A stretch of DNA of 64,000 nt from JASJAR01 sp039198225. Its GTDB lineage: Bacteria > Pseudomonadota > Alphaproteobacteria > Rhodobacterales > Rhodobacteraceae. The first letter of the stretch is position 1; each line of letters starts with the position of its first letter. The notes beneath the pieces were generated by a model. The model saw only the letters and a program-made list of their open reading frames with translations. It ran no database searches and was not told where the DNA came from. The translations under genes and the position numbers were made by a program. Of the stretch, positions 1-8,558 are shown one piece after another. The stretch is from assembly GCA_039198225.1 (NCBI GenBank), contig JBCCTQ010000010.1, forward strand, positions 40,615 to 104,614, in the 5' to 3' direction.

Positions 1-799
1 AGCGAATTGACCCTTTCGTCCCGTCAATCTGATAGGCATAGCCCATCTTTCGCCCTGTCGCGATGCGGCTGGTGAAAAGATGGCCCATCACGCCGCTCTC
101 AAATCGCACCATGATCTGGGCGTGATCGTCATTGGTCACCGCGACGCCGCCCCTTTCGGTATGGACCGTTTCGACCATGGCATTGAGCTCCGCGATCGGC
201 CCCATGAAACGTTGGGCGCAATTGATGATATGGGGTGCGAGATCGCCCATATTTCCATTCGCATCGCCCTCGGTCCGCCAGGTGGCAGGAAGCGCGGGGT
301 CGGCGAGGAAGTCCTCGGTATGTTCGGCGCGAAAGGACGTGACCGCGCCGATCTTTCCGCCCTGGACCATTGCGTAGGCGTATTGCGATGCGGGGGTGCG
401 GATATAGTTGAACCCGACCATATGGACTTTGCCGGAGGCTTCTGCGGCGGCCACCATGGCGCGGCTGTCGTCGAGCGACGCCCCCAAGGGTTTTTCACAG
501 AAAACGTGCTTTCCGTTGTTAAAAGCAGCGATAGCGATGTTGCGGTGATGGGCCTGAGGGGCTGCGATGACCACCGCATCGACGGCAGGATCTTCGACCA
601 GTGCCTCCCAATGGGGCGCTGCGGAGTGAAACCCCAATGAGGCGCGGTAACGCTCGGCACTTTCGGGCGAAGAGGCTGCCACCGTTTGAAGAACCGGGCG
701 AAGTTTTGTGTCAAAAACGGCGCCGACGCTCGCGTAGGCAACGGCGTGGGCCTTACCCATATAGCCACCGCCAACAATGCCGATGCCAATCTGGGTCAC
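1..799 (-). CDS. Gfo/Idh/MocA-family NAD(P)-dependent oxidoreductase (partial)
   Basis: The C-terminal part lies beyond the left edge. Reading leftward, the protein opens with a Rossmann glycine motif (IVGGGYMG), then has the family's CEKPLGASL segment around the catalytic lysine and a GDLAPHIIN stretch typical of the second domain. A GTG at 799 is preferred as start because AAGGAG lies six bases upstream; an in-frame ATG at 814 would place the ribosome site inside the gene. It is divergent from iolC across a short region with a LacI-type operator, so a role in inositol or related polyol oxidation is likely. The exact sugar substrate cannot be read from the sequence. Confidence 0.88.
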   Translation of the reverse strand, partial: MTQIGIGIVGGGYMGKAHAVAYASVGAVFDTKLRPVLQTVAASSPESAERYRASLGFHSAAPHWEALVEDPAVDAVVIAAPQAHHRNIAIAAFNNGKHVFCEKPLGASLDDSRAMVAAAEASGKVHMVGFNYIRTPASQYAYAMVQGGKIGAVTSFRAEHTEDFLADPALPATWRTEGDANGNMGDLAPHIINCAQRFMGPIAELNAMVETVHTERGGVAVTNDDHAQIMVRFESGVMGHLFTSRIATGRKMGYAYQIDGTKGSIR

Positions 800-829
800 G
801 CGTGGCTCCTTCATGCGCCGGCGCGTGCC

Positions 830-843
830 TGCAACCGGTTGCA
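830..843. promoter_or_regulatory. Perfect LacI-family-type operator between divergent oxidoreductase and iolC
   Basis: TGCAACCGGTTGCA is a perfect 14-bp palindrome with the central CG and TGxAAxCGxTTxCA spacing typical of LacI-family operators. It sits about 30 bp upstream of the leftward oxidoreductase start and about 130 bp upstream of iolC, so one repressor could control both directions. No LacI gene lies in the window. Confidence 0.65.
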
Positions 844-976
844 AATTTCGTATCGTCGTTTAAGCCTGCCGGTCAACAGCGAAATTCGGCTGTGCCGAGG
901 CGAGGTGTGGGGACAGGGCGATGACGAAATCCGCCGCCGATCTGGCTCGCGGCACCGTAGTGTGGGACGGTCTCTC

Positions 977-1957
977 ATGACCTCTCTCTCGGACGGTATT
1001 AAAAGCAATAATTTCCTGATCATCGGCCGCGCTGGGATCGACATCTACACCGATCCAGGGATCGCGGTGGAGGACGCCGAACGGCTGAGCGTTGCCTTGG
1101 GCGGGAGTGCGGCCAATATCGGCGCAGGGATCGTCAAACTCGGCGGCAAGGCTGCCCTTGTGACCCGGGTTTCGGACGATTCTGTCGGGAGCTACTGCCT
1201 CGGCCAACTCAAGCGATACGGCATTGATACGCGCCATGTTACGCCAGTGGGCGGGGAATTTAGGAACTCGCTTGCGCTCTATGAAAGCCGCCTCGAAAAC
1301 CACCGAAACGTCATTTATCGAAATGGCGCGGCAGACTTTCAAATGAACCACGCCGTTATCGAACGGGTCGACTACGGCGCCTACGGCGCGTTGATTACCG
1401 CGGGCACGGTTTTTGCGGCAGAGCCGTCCCGCTCGGCAACGTTCAGGGCCTTTGAGCTTGCCAAGGTGGCGGGGCTTCCGATCATCTTCGATGTCGATTA
1501 CCGGCCCTATAGCTGGCCCTCTGCGGAGGTGGCCGCGGGTGTTTTGAGCCGGGCAGCGGCCGCGTCGGACATGATCGTCGGGAATGACGAAGAGTTCGGG
1601 TTTATGGCCGGAGACTATGACCAAGGTCTGGCGAAGGCTCGCGCTCTTGCGGCTGAAAGCGCGGCATTGGTGGTCTATAAGATGGGTCAGGAGGGCGCCA
1701 TCACATTTGCCGGTAACGATGAGATCCGCACCGGGATCTACCCAGTCGAGGCGCTCAAACCGAACGGGGCGGGCGACAGCTTTTTGGCAGGTCTTCTCAC
1801 GTCGATTGCCGACGGGCATAGCCTTGAAACGGCGATCCTTCGGGGCTCGGCGGCGGCGTCGATCACCGTCTCAAAACCCGGTTGCGCCCCTGCCATGGCG
1901 GACAGCGCCGGGCTCGACGCCTTTCTTGCCAACCACCCTGGCCCGACCAAAACCTAA
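977..1957 (+). CDS. iolC: 5-dehydro-2-deoxygluconokinase
   Basis: This PfkB-family sugar kinase phosphorylates 2-deoxy-5-keto-gluconate in cytoplasmic myo-inositol catabolism. The 326-residue protein has the first PfkB signature, LGGSAANIGAG, at about 41-51. It has the second, PNGAGDSF, near 262-269, with the catalytic Asp at about 267. The length matches IolC. The open frame continues upstream to 686, but that part overlaps the divergent gene and its operator and resembles no kinase N-terminus, so the ATG at 977 is chosen. iolB follows after 11 bases. The order iolC-iolB-aldolase-iolG identifies the pathway. The call is firm at family level and strong for function by context. Confidence 0.88.
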   Translation: MTSLSDGIKSNNFLIIGRAGIDIYTDPGIAVEDAERLSVALGGSAANIGAGIVKLGGKAALVTRVSDDSVGSYCLGQLKRYGIDTRHVTPVGGEFRNSLALYESRLENHRNVIYRNGAADFQMNHAVIERVDYGAYGALITAGTVFAAEPSRSATFRAFELAKVAGLPIIFDVDYRPYSWPSAEVAAGVLSRAAAASDMIVGNDEEFGFMAGDYDQGLAKARALAAESAALVVYKMGQEGAITFAGNDEIRTGIYPVEALKPNGAGDSFLAGLLTSIADGHSLETAILRGSAAASITVSKPGCAPAMADSAGLDAFLANHPGPTKT

Positions 1958-1968
1958 AGGCACATCCG

Positions 1969-2811
1969 ATGCATATCGCTCCTTACGACAACAAAAATGC
2001 GCCCATCGTCGATGTCGACGATCCGACTGTGCCGTTGAACTACTTCAACATTGTGAAGCTGAAGGAAGGTCAGGCCTTCGAGTACCAAGTGCCGGGCTAT
2101 GAAACCTGTATTGTCCCGGCCACAGGGTCGGTGGACGTGGAGGTTGAAGGGTTCAAAGCCGACGGGCTGGGTGGCCGCGGGGTGGATGTCTGGGACGGTG
2201 AGCCGGAGGGTGTCTACGTGCCGACCGGGGCCGTTGCGCGGATGATTTGCCTGTCAGAGACGGCCGAGATTTTCGTTGCCGGCGCGAAGTTCGGCGAGAC
2301 GCTTGAACCGTTTGCGGTGCGCGCCGACGCGCTTGATCTTGTCCAATACGGATCAGACGACACAAAAACGCACCGTAAAATCAAGCACATCCTTGGACAA
2401 AAGCAGCATAGCCGGGTTGGGCGATTGCTGGTGAGCGAGCTTTATACAGTCGGCGCGGGAGGATGGTCGGGCTTTCCGAGCCACAAGCACGACACTGACC
2501 GGCTCCCCAACGAAACCCGGCACGACGAGACCTACAATTTCCGCTTTCGGCCGAAACACGGTTCCGGCGTCCAGATGCTTCAGCGCGAAGATGGGCTGCC
2601 CGGGGACGCTTACCATATCGTTGACGGCTCGACGATCTGCCTTGACCGTGGCTACCATCCCTGCGCGGTTCTTCCGGGCTACGAGATGTACTATTTCACC
2701 ATTCTGGGCGGCCTTAGCCAGCGGAGCCTCGTTCAGTATTTCCAGCCGAGCCATGCCGATCAGGTGGAGACGATCCCGGGCATTAAGGATATGATCGCCA
2801 AGTTTAAATGA
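1969..2811 (+). CDS. iolB: 5-deoxy-glucuronate isomerase
   Basis: IolB converts 5-deoxy-glucuronate to 2-deoxy-5-keto-gluconate, the substrate of the preceding kinase. The 280-residue protein has the bicupin character of the family. The GWSGFPSHKHD motif supplies metal-binding histidines, with a further conserved ETYNFRF stretch and a DRGYHP segment in the C-terminal half. The ATG at 1969 follows iolC closely and gives the usual family length; the longer open frame from 1882 would overlap iolC. The aldolase gene starts 18 bases downstream. The iolD and iolE genes that complete the route are not in this window. Confidence 0.92.
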   Translation: MHIAPYDNKNAPIVDVDDPTVPLNYFNIVKLKEGQAFEYQVPGYETCIVPATGSVDVEVEGFKADGLGGRGVDVWDGEPEGVYVPTGAVARMICLSETAEIFVAGAKFGETLEPFAVRADALDLVQYGSDDTKTHRKIKHILGQKQHSRVGRLLVSELYTVGAGGWSGFPSHKHDTDRLPNETRHDETYNFRFRPKHGSGVQMLQREDGLPGDAYHIVDGSTICLDRGYHPCAVLPGYEMYYFTILGGLSQRSLVQYFQPSHADQVETIPGIKDMIAKFK

Positions 2812-2829
2812 CGACGGAAGGCCCAGCCG

Positions 2830-3663
2830 ATGCCTTTGGCGACATTGAAGGATGTGCTCGGACCGGCCTACCGCGACGGCTACGCTGTGGCGGGGCTTGT
2901 TACGTTGGGATGGGAAGAGATGCGGGCCTATGTGGCGGCGGCCGAGGCCGAAGACGTCCCTGTCATCCTCCAGGCCGGGCCGAGTTGTCGGGCCCATACG
3001 CCGCTTCCGATCCTTTCCAATATGTTCCGCAATTTGGCTGAAGGCGCTTCCGTGCCGGTGGTCGCCCATCTCGACCACGGTTTCAGCGTAGATGAGTGCC
3101 GGGAAGCGGTGGAGGAGGGATTTACGTCGGTCATGTTCGATGGATCCCGGAAGCCTCTCAGCGAGAACATTGCTCTTACTGCGGAGGTTGCCGAAATTGC
3201 CCATCGGGCGGGGATATCTTGCGAGGGTGAGATTGGATTTGTGGGCTACGATTCTGGCGAGTTGTCCCAGGGAACGGATCCCGAAGAGGCGGCCCGGTTC
3301 GCAACCGAGAGCGGCGTCGATGCCGTGGCGATCTCGGTCGGCAATGTGCATCTCCAGGAACATCCGTCAGGCGGGCTCGACCGCGACCGGATTGCCGCGA
3401 TTGAAGCGGTCACAGATCTGCCCTTGGTGATCCATGGCGGTTCGGGGGTGCCCGCGAAGGAGCGTAGCCGCCTCGCCGCGGAAACGGCCATCTCGAAGTT
3501 TAATATCGGAACCGAGTTGCGGATGGCGTTCGGGACCGCCTTGCGCGACAGCATTGCGTCCGATCCGACCCGTTTCGATCGGGTCGAGATCCTCAAAGAA
3601 ACCCATGAACCCGTTGTGGAAGCCACCCGGCGGGTCCTTCGGTCGATGAAAGGCAAGCAATGA
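2830..3663 (+). CDS. Class II fructose-bisphosphate-type aldolase, probable IolJ function
   Basis: Class II aldolases cleave sugar phosphates with a zinc ion. This 277-residue protein has AHLDHG at about 79-84 (catalytic Asp82 and zinc ligand His83), CEGEIG near 131-136, a GNVHLQEH segment with a second zinc histidine, and VIHGGSGVP with the third. In this operon the expected substrate is 2-deoxy-5-keto-gluconate 6-phosphate, giving dihydroxyacetone phosphate and malonate semialdehyde, as for Bacillus IolJ. That assignment is from context, since the motifs are shared with FbaA, KbaY and GatY. The stop overlaps the iolG start in ATGA, so the two are probably translationally coupled. Confidence 0.88.
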   Translation: MPLATLKDVLGPAYRDGYAVAGLVTLGWEEMRAYVAAAEAEDVPVILQAGPSCRAHTPLPILSNMFRNLAEGASVPVVAHLDHGFSVDECREAVEEGFTSVMFDGSRKPLSENIALTAEVAEIAHRAGISCEGEIGFVGYDSGELSQGTDPEEAARFATESGVDAVAISVGNVHLQEHPSGGLDRDRIAAIEAVTDLPLVIHGGSGVPAKERSRLAAETAISKFNIGTELRMAFGTALRDSIASDPTRFDRVEILKETHEPVVEATRRVLRSMKGKQ

Positions 3664-4661
3664 TCAACATCGGTCTTTTGGGCTGTGGCCGGATCGGGCA
3701 GGTCCACGCCCGCTCATTCTTGGGAATGAAAACCGCCCGGATCGCGGCGGTGGCGGATGCGCTTCCCGAAGCGGCCGCTGCGCTGGCTTCCGAAGTGGGA
3801 TGCCCGGTCGCTTCGAGCGACGCAATCCTCACAGATTCTGCAATCAATGCGGTGGTCATTGGGACGCCCACAACGACCCACTACGATCTCATCCACGGCG
3901 CAGCGCGCGAAGGTAAGGCGATCTTTTGCGAAAAACCCGTCGATCTTTCAACTGAACGAACGCGGGAGTGCCTTGCGGCTGTGGCGGCGTCAAACGTGGC
4001 GATGATGGTCGCGTTTAACCGTCGGTTTGATCCAAATTTCGCAGCTCTTAAAGCGAGGATCGAGGCGGGCGATGTCGGCGATGTCGAGTTGGTGACTGTT
4101 CTTTCCCGTGATCCCGCCCCGCCACCAATCGGTTACATCAAAACCTCCGGCGGCCTTTTCCGCGATATGATGATCCATGATTTCGACATGGCGCGGCATC
4201 TTCTCGGCGAAGATCCGGTTGAGGTTGTCGCGCGAGGCTCCTGCCTGGTTGATCCCGCGATCGGGGAGGCTGGCGATGTCGACACAGCGGCGGTCACGCT
4301 GCGTACCGCAAGCGGTAAGATCGCCCAAATCTCCAATTCACGGCGCGCGAGCTACGGTTACGACCAGCGCATTGAAGTTCATGGGTCTCGGGCGATGGTC
4401 CGTGCTGACAACCAGCTTGAAAGCACATTGGAAATTGCGAACGGAGACGGTTTCAGGCGCGCCCCAACCCAGCACTTCTTTCTTGAGCGTTATGCCGCAG
4501 CCTTTGGAGCAGAAATGGCCCATTTCGTTGAATGCTTGACCAACGGAACGCCGATGACGCCGGACGGGACCGACGGTCTCAAGGCACAAATTCTCGCCGA
4601 CGCGGCTGATGCTTCAGCGCGGAATGGCACTCTCGAGATTGTGGATTTGACGGCGTCGTAG
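3660..4661 (+). CDS. iolG: Inositol 2-dehydrogenase
   Basis: IolG oxidises myo-inositol to scyllo-inosose with NAD, the first step of the pathway. The 333-residue protein starts with the nucleotide-binding motif GCGRIG (8-13) and has FCEKPVDLS with the catalytic Lys at about 92. It also has GGLFRDMMIHDFDMARHLLG, which supplies Asp169 and His173 at the spacing of known IolG catalytic residues. It is the last gene of the iol operon and overlaps the aldolase gene by four bases. Among the four Gfo/Idh/MocA proteins in this window, it matches the IolG pattern best. Confidence 0.9.
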   Translation: MINIGLLGCGRIGQVHARSFLGMKTARIAAVADALPEAAAALASEVGCPVASSDAILTDSAINAVVIGTPTTTHYDLIHGAAREGKAIFCEKPVDLSTERTRECLAAVAASNVAMMVAFNRRFDPNFAALKARIEAGDVGDVELVTVLSRDPAPPPIGYIKTSGGLFRDMMIHDFDMARHLLGEDPVEVVARGSCLVDPAIGEAGDVDTAAVTLRTASGKIAQISNSRRASYGYDQRIEVHGSRAMVRADNQLESTLEIANGDGFRRAPTQHFFLERYAAAFGAEMAHFVECLTNGTPMTPDGTDGLKAQILADAADASARNGTLEIVDLTAS

Positions 4662-4691
4662 ACGTTTCTTCACACCTGCCCCCACGTCTAC
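4658..4691 (+). terminator. Weak hairpin at the end of the iol operon
   Basis: GTAGACGT and ACGTCTAC form a perfect 8-bp inverted repeat with an 18-base loop, starting inside the iolG stop region. No clear U-tract follows, so this is only a possible terminator or a 3' stabilising stem. Confidence 0.35.
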
Positions 4692-5060
4692 ATTCTCCAG
4701 AAATTCCGAGCATTTGCCATAAATTCACCCCAATTTTCTTCGAATTGATAGGTCCGCCCGTCTTGCGTGGCGACAATGCGGGGTGAGCATCGTGCAAAAT
4801 TCTGGAATGATCGTCGCAACAGCGGGTGCGCCTGCCGGGTTCACAGTGGGAAACCAAGGCTCCGATATGCGAGTCTCAATAGCGCCGCCGCCGAATAGGT
4901 CTCTTGCGACGGGCGCGAACGAATTTCCCGCACTCACCTTTCGCGAAGTCTCAAAATCAATATGCCTTGGACGGGGATTTGGCATCCCGGAAGCGGCCGA
5001 CGTTGATATTTGGAAGAATGATACCGAGCTCGGCTCCGGGCCGGAAGCAAGGGCAATAAA
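4662..5060. other. Intergenic region between iolG and the pseudokinase gene
   Basis: About 400 bases. It holds an open frame of 93 codons (4783-5064) whose stop overlaps the next start, but I recognise no domain in it and see no good ribosome site. It more probably contains the promoter and leader of the large gene starting at 5061. Confidence 0.4.
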
Positions 5061-7514
5061 ATGAGCGAAGCAGTAAGCCTATCATCGGACGGAGAATTTC
5101 TTCCGATTGGCACGATACTCTATGGCGGTCGCTACACGGTCACAGAGCACATTGGTGCGTCGACCACCGAATTGACTTACCACGCCAAGGCGATGGACGG
5201 CCGTCAAGTTGTCGTGCGCGAGCTCTTTACGGCAAGCATCTGTTATCGCGATGACCGCAACATTGTCGTCAGGCTGCCCTCGGACGGCAGAGAATTCAAG
5301 AAACTCGTGAATAGATTTGTCCTTCATGGGCAGCAATTCTCGGAAATAGAACATGAAAATCTAGCGAGAATTATCGACACTTTTGCCGAGAACGGGTCGG
5401 CCTACGCAGTCCGCGAATACACGCCAGGCGTGCTTTTGCAGGATGCGGGCTATTGTGTGCCCGAGGAATTGGTTGAAATAGCGGAGCTTTTGCTGGAGGG
5501 GCTGGAATACTTGCACAGCAAGGGCATGCTCCACCGCGATATCTCTCCGATTACGATCCATATTAATGACGCCCGTGACCCGGTCATTCTCGATTGGGAT
5601 GTGCTGAAAGATGCCGAAGCGCGTGCCGTGTCGCGAAACTTGTCGCGACCGATGAATTCGGTGCGCACGGGTTACTCACCTCCGGAATTCTATGGCAACG
5701 CGCTCGAATATGCTCCGTCTTCCGATCTCTATTCCCTTGCTGCGACGCTCTACATGGTCATTGCTGGTACACCGCCGGTGGATGCCGGACGAAGAATGGC
5801 GAAGGTTGCGCAAGGCGATGAGGATCCGCTTGAACCGATTTGGATGCGGGCCGCTGACGACTATCCTCGGCCATTTCTTGCGGCCTTGCAGCAGGCTCTC
5901 GAGATTCAGCCGGAGAAACGCCCTCAATCGGCTGCAGAGATGCGAGAATTGTTCGAGGCTGACGTCGATGAGGCGTTGTTCTCGGCCCCATTGGCCAAAG
6001 TGCCTTCTGAGCCGGGAGATGCTGTAGGCAACGAAAACCTGGAAGCTGAATCTGCCCTTCCTTCGGAGGATCTTGTGACGGAGTTCGAAATGGAGCTCGC
6101 GGAAGATCGCGATCCACCAATTGCGCCGTCAATGGATTTTGTCGAAGACGAGGAGCCAACGAGCGAAGAAGAATCGTCGTTTGAAGACAACGTCTCCGAC
6201 GAAGATCCCGCCCCCATGCAGGTGCCGGAAGACTTCACGGTGGTAGCGGACGTGGAAAAGGCGGCCGAGGCTGAACCACAACAATCTACGAAGCCCTATG
6301 GTGGTCTTCTTATCGGGGCGGTTGCGGCCGGCGCAGTTGCAGCAGGCGCGGCATTCTATTTGTTTGGAAGTAGTGGTCCGTCTGTCGAGCCCGGTGCTAC
6401 GGATGGGGCGGCCGCGGGCGCTGTTGGCGTAGGTGCGGCGGATGTGGCGACGGGGCCTGCCATTGCTCCTGAGGCGAGTATCGAGGCTGAGGCAATTGCG
6501 CCTCCTTCCGCGGAGGCTGCAGCCGTGTCGGGAACCGGTGTCGCGGACAATGCGACTCGGTTGGATGAGGAGGCGCCGCAGGCGGTTGCAGCCCCTGGCG
6601 CGCCGGATCCTGCGCCACTAGCTATTCAAGATGTCCCGCCAGCGGCAGAGATTATGCTTTCTCTCGAAGAGAGTTTTGGGATTGTTGAAGACGAATTGAA
6701 CTCCGCCGCTGAGGCAACCCTGCCTGTATTCCCTTCAACGGAGCAGGCCCCTGCGTTGGAACGAGGAAACGCCTCGCCCGTTGCTGAACCGACGGCCAAC
6801 GATCTTCCGCCAGTTTTAGATGGCGACGGTTTCGGTTTCGAAGCTGGCGCTGACGCTGAGACCATGGAAGCCGCGGCTCCGGCGGAGCGTGCCGGGCTCA
6901 AAGGCGCCACTAAGGAAGTCGACACTCCCGAAGTTGCTTCAATAGAGCAAGCCGCCGAAATGGGCGGTTGGTCTATCGTTCTCAATCTTCCCATCGAACG
7001 GCGAGGTGATGCGGTTGTGTTTACCGAAGGACCGGACAGCCCTTATCCGGCAGGCGCAGTGTTAAGCGCAGTCGGGGGGACGCCGGTCGGCGCAAATTCA
7101 ATGGATGTGGCCGCCCTTGCCGCGGCCTACTTTGCAGAAGCCAACCCCGATACGCCGCTTCTCCCGGTCTCCGTTGGCAATCCTACCCTCGACGCTGAGG
7201 AAGACGCCGACCTGACGATTAACGTTTCTCGGACACACTCATTTGCGCCCTTTGAGGTCACCCAGTCCCAGAACGATGGACGTTGGATTGTCGAAATAAC
7301 GAACGCCGATGCATCGAGCGCATTTGAAGTGGGCGACGTGGTTCTTTCGGAGCAGCAGACCCGTCAAGACATAGGATCGCTTTCGGAATTGAACGCTGTC
7401 CTCTCGGAATTCCGCAACCAAGTGCCTCCGATTGCCGTATTCGTGGTGCTTCGGGATGGCTCGAATGAAACGGTGGACGTCGAGGTGGGCAGCCTTGGTG
7501 AACTGCTCGAATAG
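5061..7514 (+). CDS. Membrane-anchored protein with degenerate Ser/Thr kinase (pseudokinase) domain
   Basis: The 817-residue protein has a kinase-like domain at about 20-300, one membrane segment at about 414-436 rich in Gly/Ala, a long acidic Ala/Pro-rich linker, and a C-terminal region from about 630 that may hold PDZ-like units. Kinase landmarks include LHRDISP (157-163), a GYSPPEFY APE-like motif (204-211), SDLYSL and EKRPQS. However, the ATP-binding lysine of strand 3 is Arg53 (VVRE) and the DFG motif reads DWD (178-180). Activity is therefore doubtful, and a scaffold or sensor role is possible. Most of the C-terminal half should lie across the membrane from the kinase-like domain. It stands alone between two metabolic clusters, and no partner is evident. 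Confidence 0.8.
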   Translation: MSEAVSLSSDGEFLPIGTILYGGRYTVTEHIGASTTELTYHAKAMDGRQVVVRELFTASICYRDDRNIVVRLPSDGREFKKLVNRFVLHGQQFSEIEHENLARIIDTFAENGSAYAVREYTPGVLLQDAGYCVPEELVEIAELLLEGLEYLHSKGMLHRDISPITIHINDARDPVILDWDVLKDAEARAVSRNLSRPMNSVRTGYSPPEFYGNALEYAPSSDLYSLAATLYMVIAGTPPVDAGRRMAKVAQGDEDPLEPIWMRAADDYPRPFLAALQQALEIQPEKRPQSAAEMRELFEADVDEALFSAPLAKVPSEPGDAVGNENLEAESALPSEDLVTEFEMELAEDRDPPIAPSMDFVEDEEPTSEEESSFEDNVSDEDPAPMQVPEDFTVVADVEKAAEAEPQQSTKPYGGLLIGAVAAGAVAAGAAFYLFGSSGPSVEPGATDGAAAGAVGVGAADVATGPAIAPEASIEAEAIAPPSAEAAAVSGTGVADNATRLDEEAPQAVAAPGAPDPAPLAIQDVPPAAEIMLSLEESFGIVEDELNSAAEATLPVFPSTEQAPALERGNASPVAEPTANDLPPVLDGDGFGFEAGADAETMEAAAPAERAGLKGATKEVDTPEVASIEQAAEMGGWSIVLNLPIERRGDAVVFTEGPDSPYPAGAVLSAVGGTPVGANSMDVAALAAAYFAEANPDTPLLPVSVGNPTLDAEEDADLTINVSRTHSFAPFEVTQSQNDGRWIVEITNADASSAFEVGDVVLSEQQTRQDIGSLSELNAVLSEFRNQVPPIAVFVVLRDGSNETVDVEVGSLGELLE

Positions 7515-7517
7515 GTC

Positions 7518-8558
7518 CTACCGGGTATCCAAGCCCAGCGTGATTTTCCTTCCCACTTCGGCCGACTGATAGGCAGCCTCTTCAACGCGCCGTACGGCAA
7601 GGTAATCGCTGGCACTGTTCTCGAAATTCCGACCATTGGCCAAGCCGTCCACCACGTGGGACTGGAGGGCGAAAACGCAATCGCCGCCGAAGCCCGGCCA
7701 ATCCTTGGCGGGGAGGAGGACTTCGGTTTCGTAGCCGCCAAAGGCCCGAAAGGCCACCTCGCCGTATCCGTTTAGGCTGAGCGCGCCGTTTGGGCCCTCC
7801 ACAAGGGCTTCGCCGAGGGTCAAACGCGTGTTTTTGGCTGCGTGATCGAGGAGGCGATTGCCGTCAAAGAGGGCCCGCGCGCCATTTTCGAAGCCGAAAA
7901 CGATATGGCCCGCATCTTCGCCGGCAATGGCCGGGTTGAGGCGCCTGATATCGGCGTAAACGTCGACCGGATCTGAACCCATGAGATAGCGAAACACGTC
8001 AATCCAGTGGACACCCGTTTCATGGATCAGAAACCGGCTCATCTTTTGAAAATAGGGTTGCCTGTCAAGATAGGCCCTTCCGCCTTGGCCGTCCCCGGTC
8101 CGGAGACGGAACGTTAGGTTTTGCGGTGGGCCGATCCGCCCGTCGACGATGGCTTCGGCCATCACGCGATACCAGGGCTGCCAGCGGAAATTCTCATGAA
8201 CAATCAGGGGTATCTCCGATTTTGCGGCCAGAGCTGTGACCTCTTCAGCCTCGGCAAGAGAGCCACAAAACGGCTTTTGGCAAATAATGGCTTTCACGCC
8301 TGCCGAAAGCGCTGTTCGTATGGCGTCTGCGTGCCCCGGTGGCGGCACCGCAATGTCGAGGATATCCGCATCAGTTACCGAAAGAAGTGCGTCTAAGTTC
8401 GGAAACGATTTTGTGCCGTACGCAGAAGCCACGGCAGCGGCCCGTTCCGGATCAAGATCGGCTATCCCGCATAGTTCGGCCCCGCCGATCCGGGTCCAGG
8501 CTTCAAGTTGGAACTGGGCGAAATACCCAGCTCCGAGGCTCGCCACGCGGAGGCTCAC
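7518..8558 (-). CDS. Gfo/Idh/MocA-family oxidoreductase
   Basis: This is a cytoplasmic NAD(P)-dependent sugar or polyol dehydrogenase of unknown substrate, about 346 residues. It begins with a Rossmann segment (LGAGYFAQ) and has ICQKPFCGS, where the usual EKP is QKP but the lysine is kept, then HENFRWQPWY and a HETGVHWIDVFRYLMG motif with the second-domain histidine. GTG at 8558 is taken as start because it overlaps the upstream stop in GTGA. The longer open frame to 8813 lies wholly within the neighbouring gene. It is probably co-transcribed with the isopropylmalate-dehydrogenase-like gene and ends four bases from the convergent pseudokinase gene. Confidence 0.88.
   Translation of the reverse strand: MSLRVASLGAGYFAQFQLEAWTRIGGAELCGIADLDPERAAAVASAYGTKSFPNLDALLSVTDADILDIAVPPPGHADAIRTALSAGVKAIICQKPFCGSLAEAEEVTALAAKSEIPLIVHENFRWQPWYRVMAEAIVDGRIGPPQNLTFRLRTGDGQGGRAYLDRQPYFQKMSRFLIHETGVHWIDVFRYLMGSDPVDVYADIRRLNPAIAGEDAGHIVFGFENGARALFDGNRLLDHAAKNTRLTLGEALVEGPNGALSLNGYGEVAFRAFGGYETEVLLPAKDWPGFGGDCVFALQSHVVDGLANGRNFENSASDYLAVRRVEEAAYQSAEVGRKITLGLDTR

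Noticed and set aside
686..976. N-terminal extension of iolC
   Set aside because: It crosses the divergent gene and its operator and does not resemble a PfkB N-terminus; ATG 977 gives the normal length.
4783..5064. Open frame of 93 codons overlapping the start of the pseudokinase gene
   Set aside because: No recognisable domain, no clear ribosome site and odd composition; treated as part of the leader region.
5082..5927. Leftward open frames across the pseudokinase gene
   Set aside because: They are antisense shadows of the long rightward gene with no domain content.
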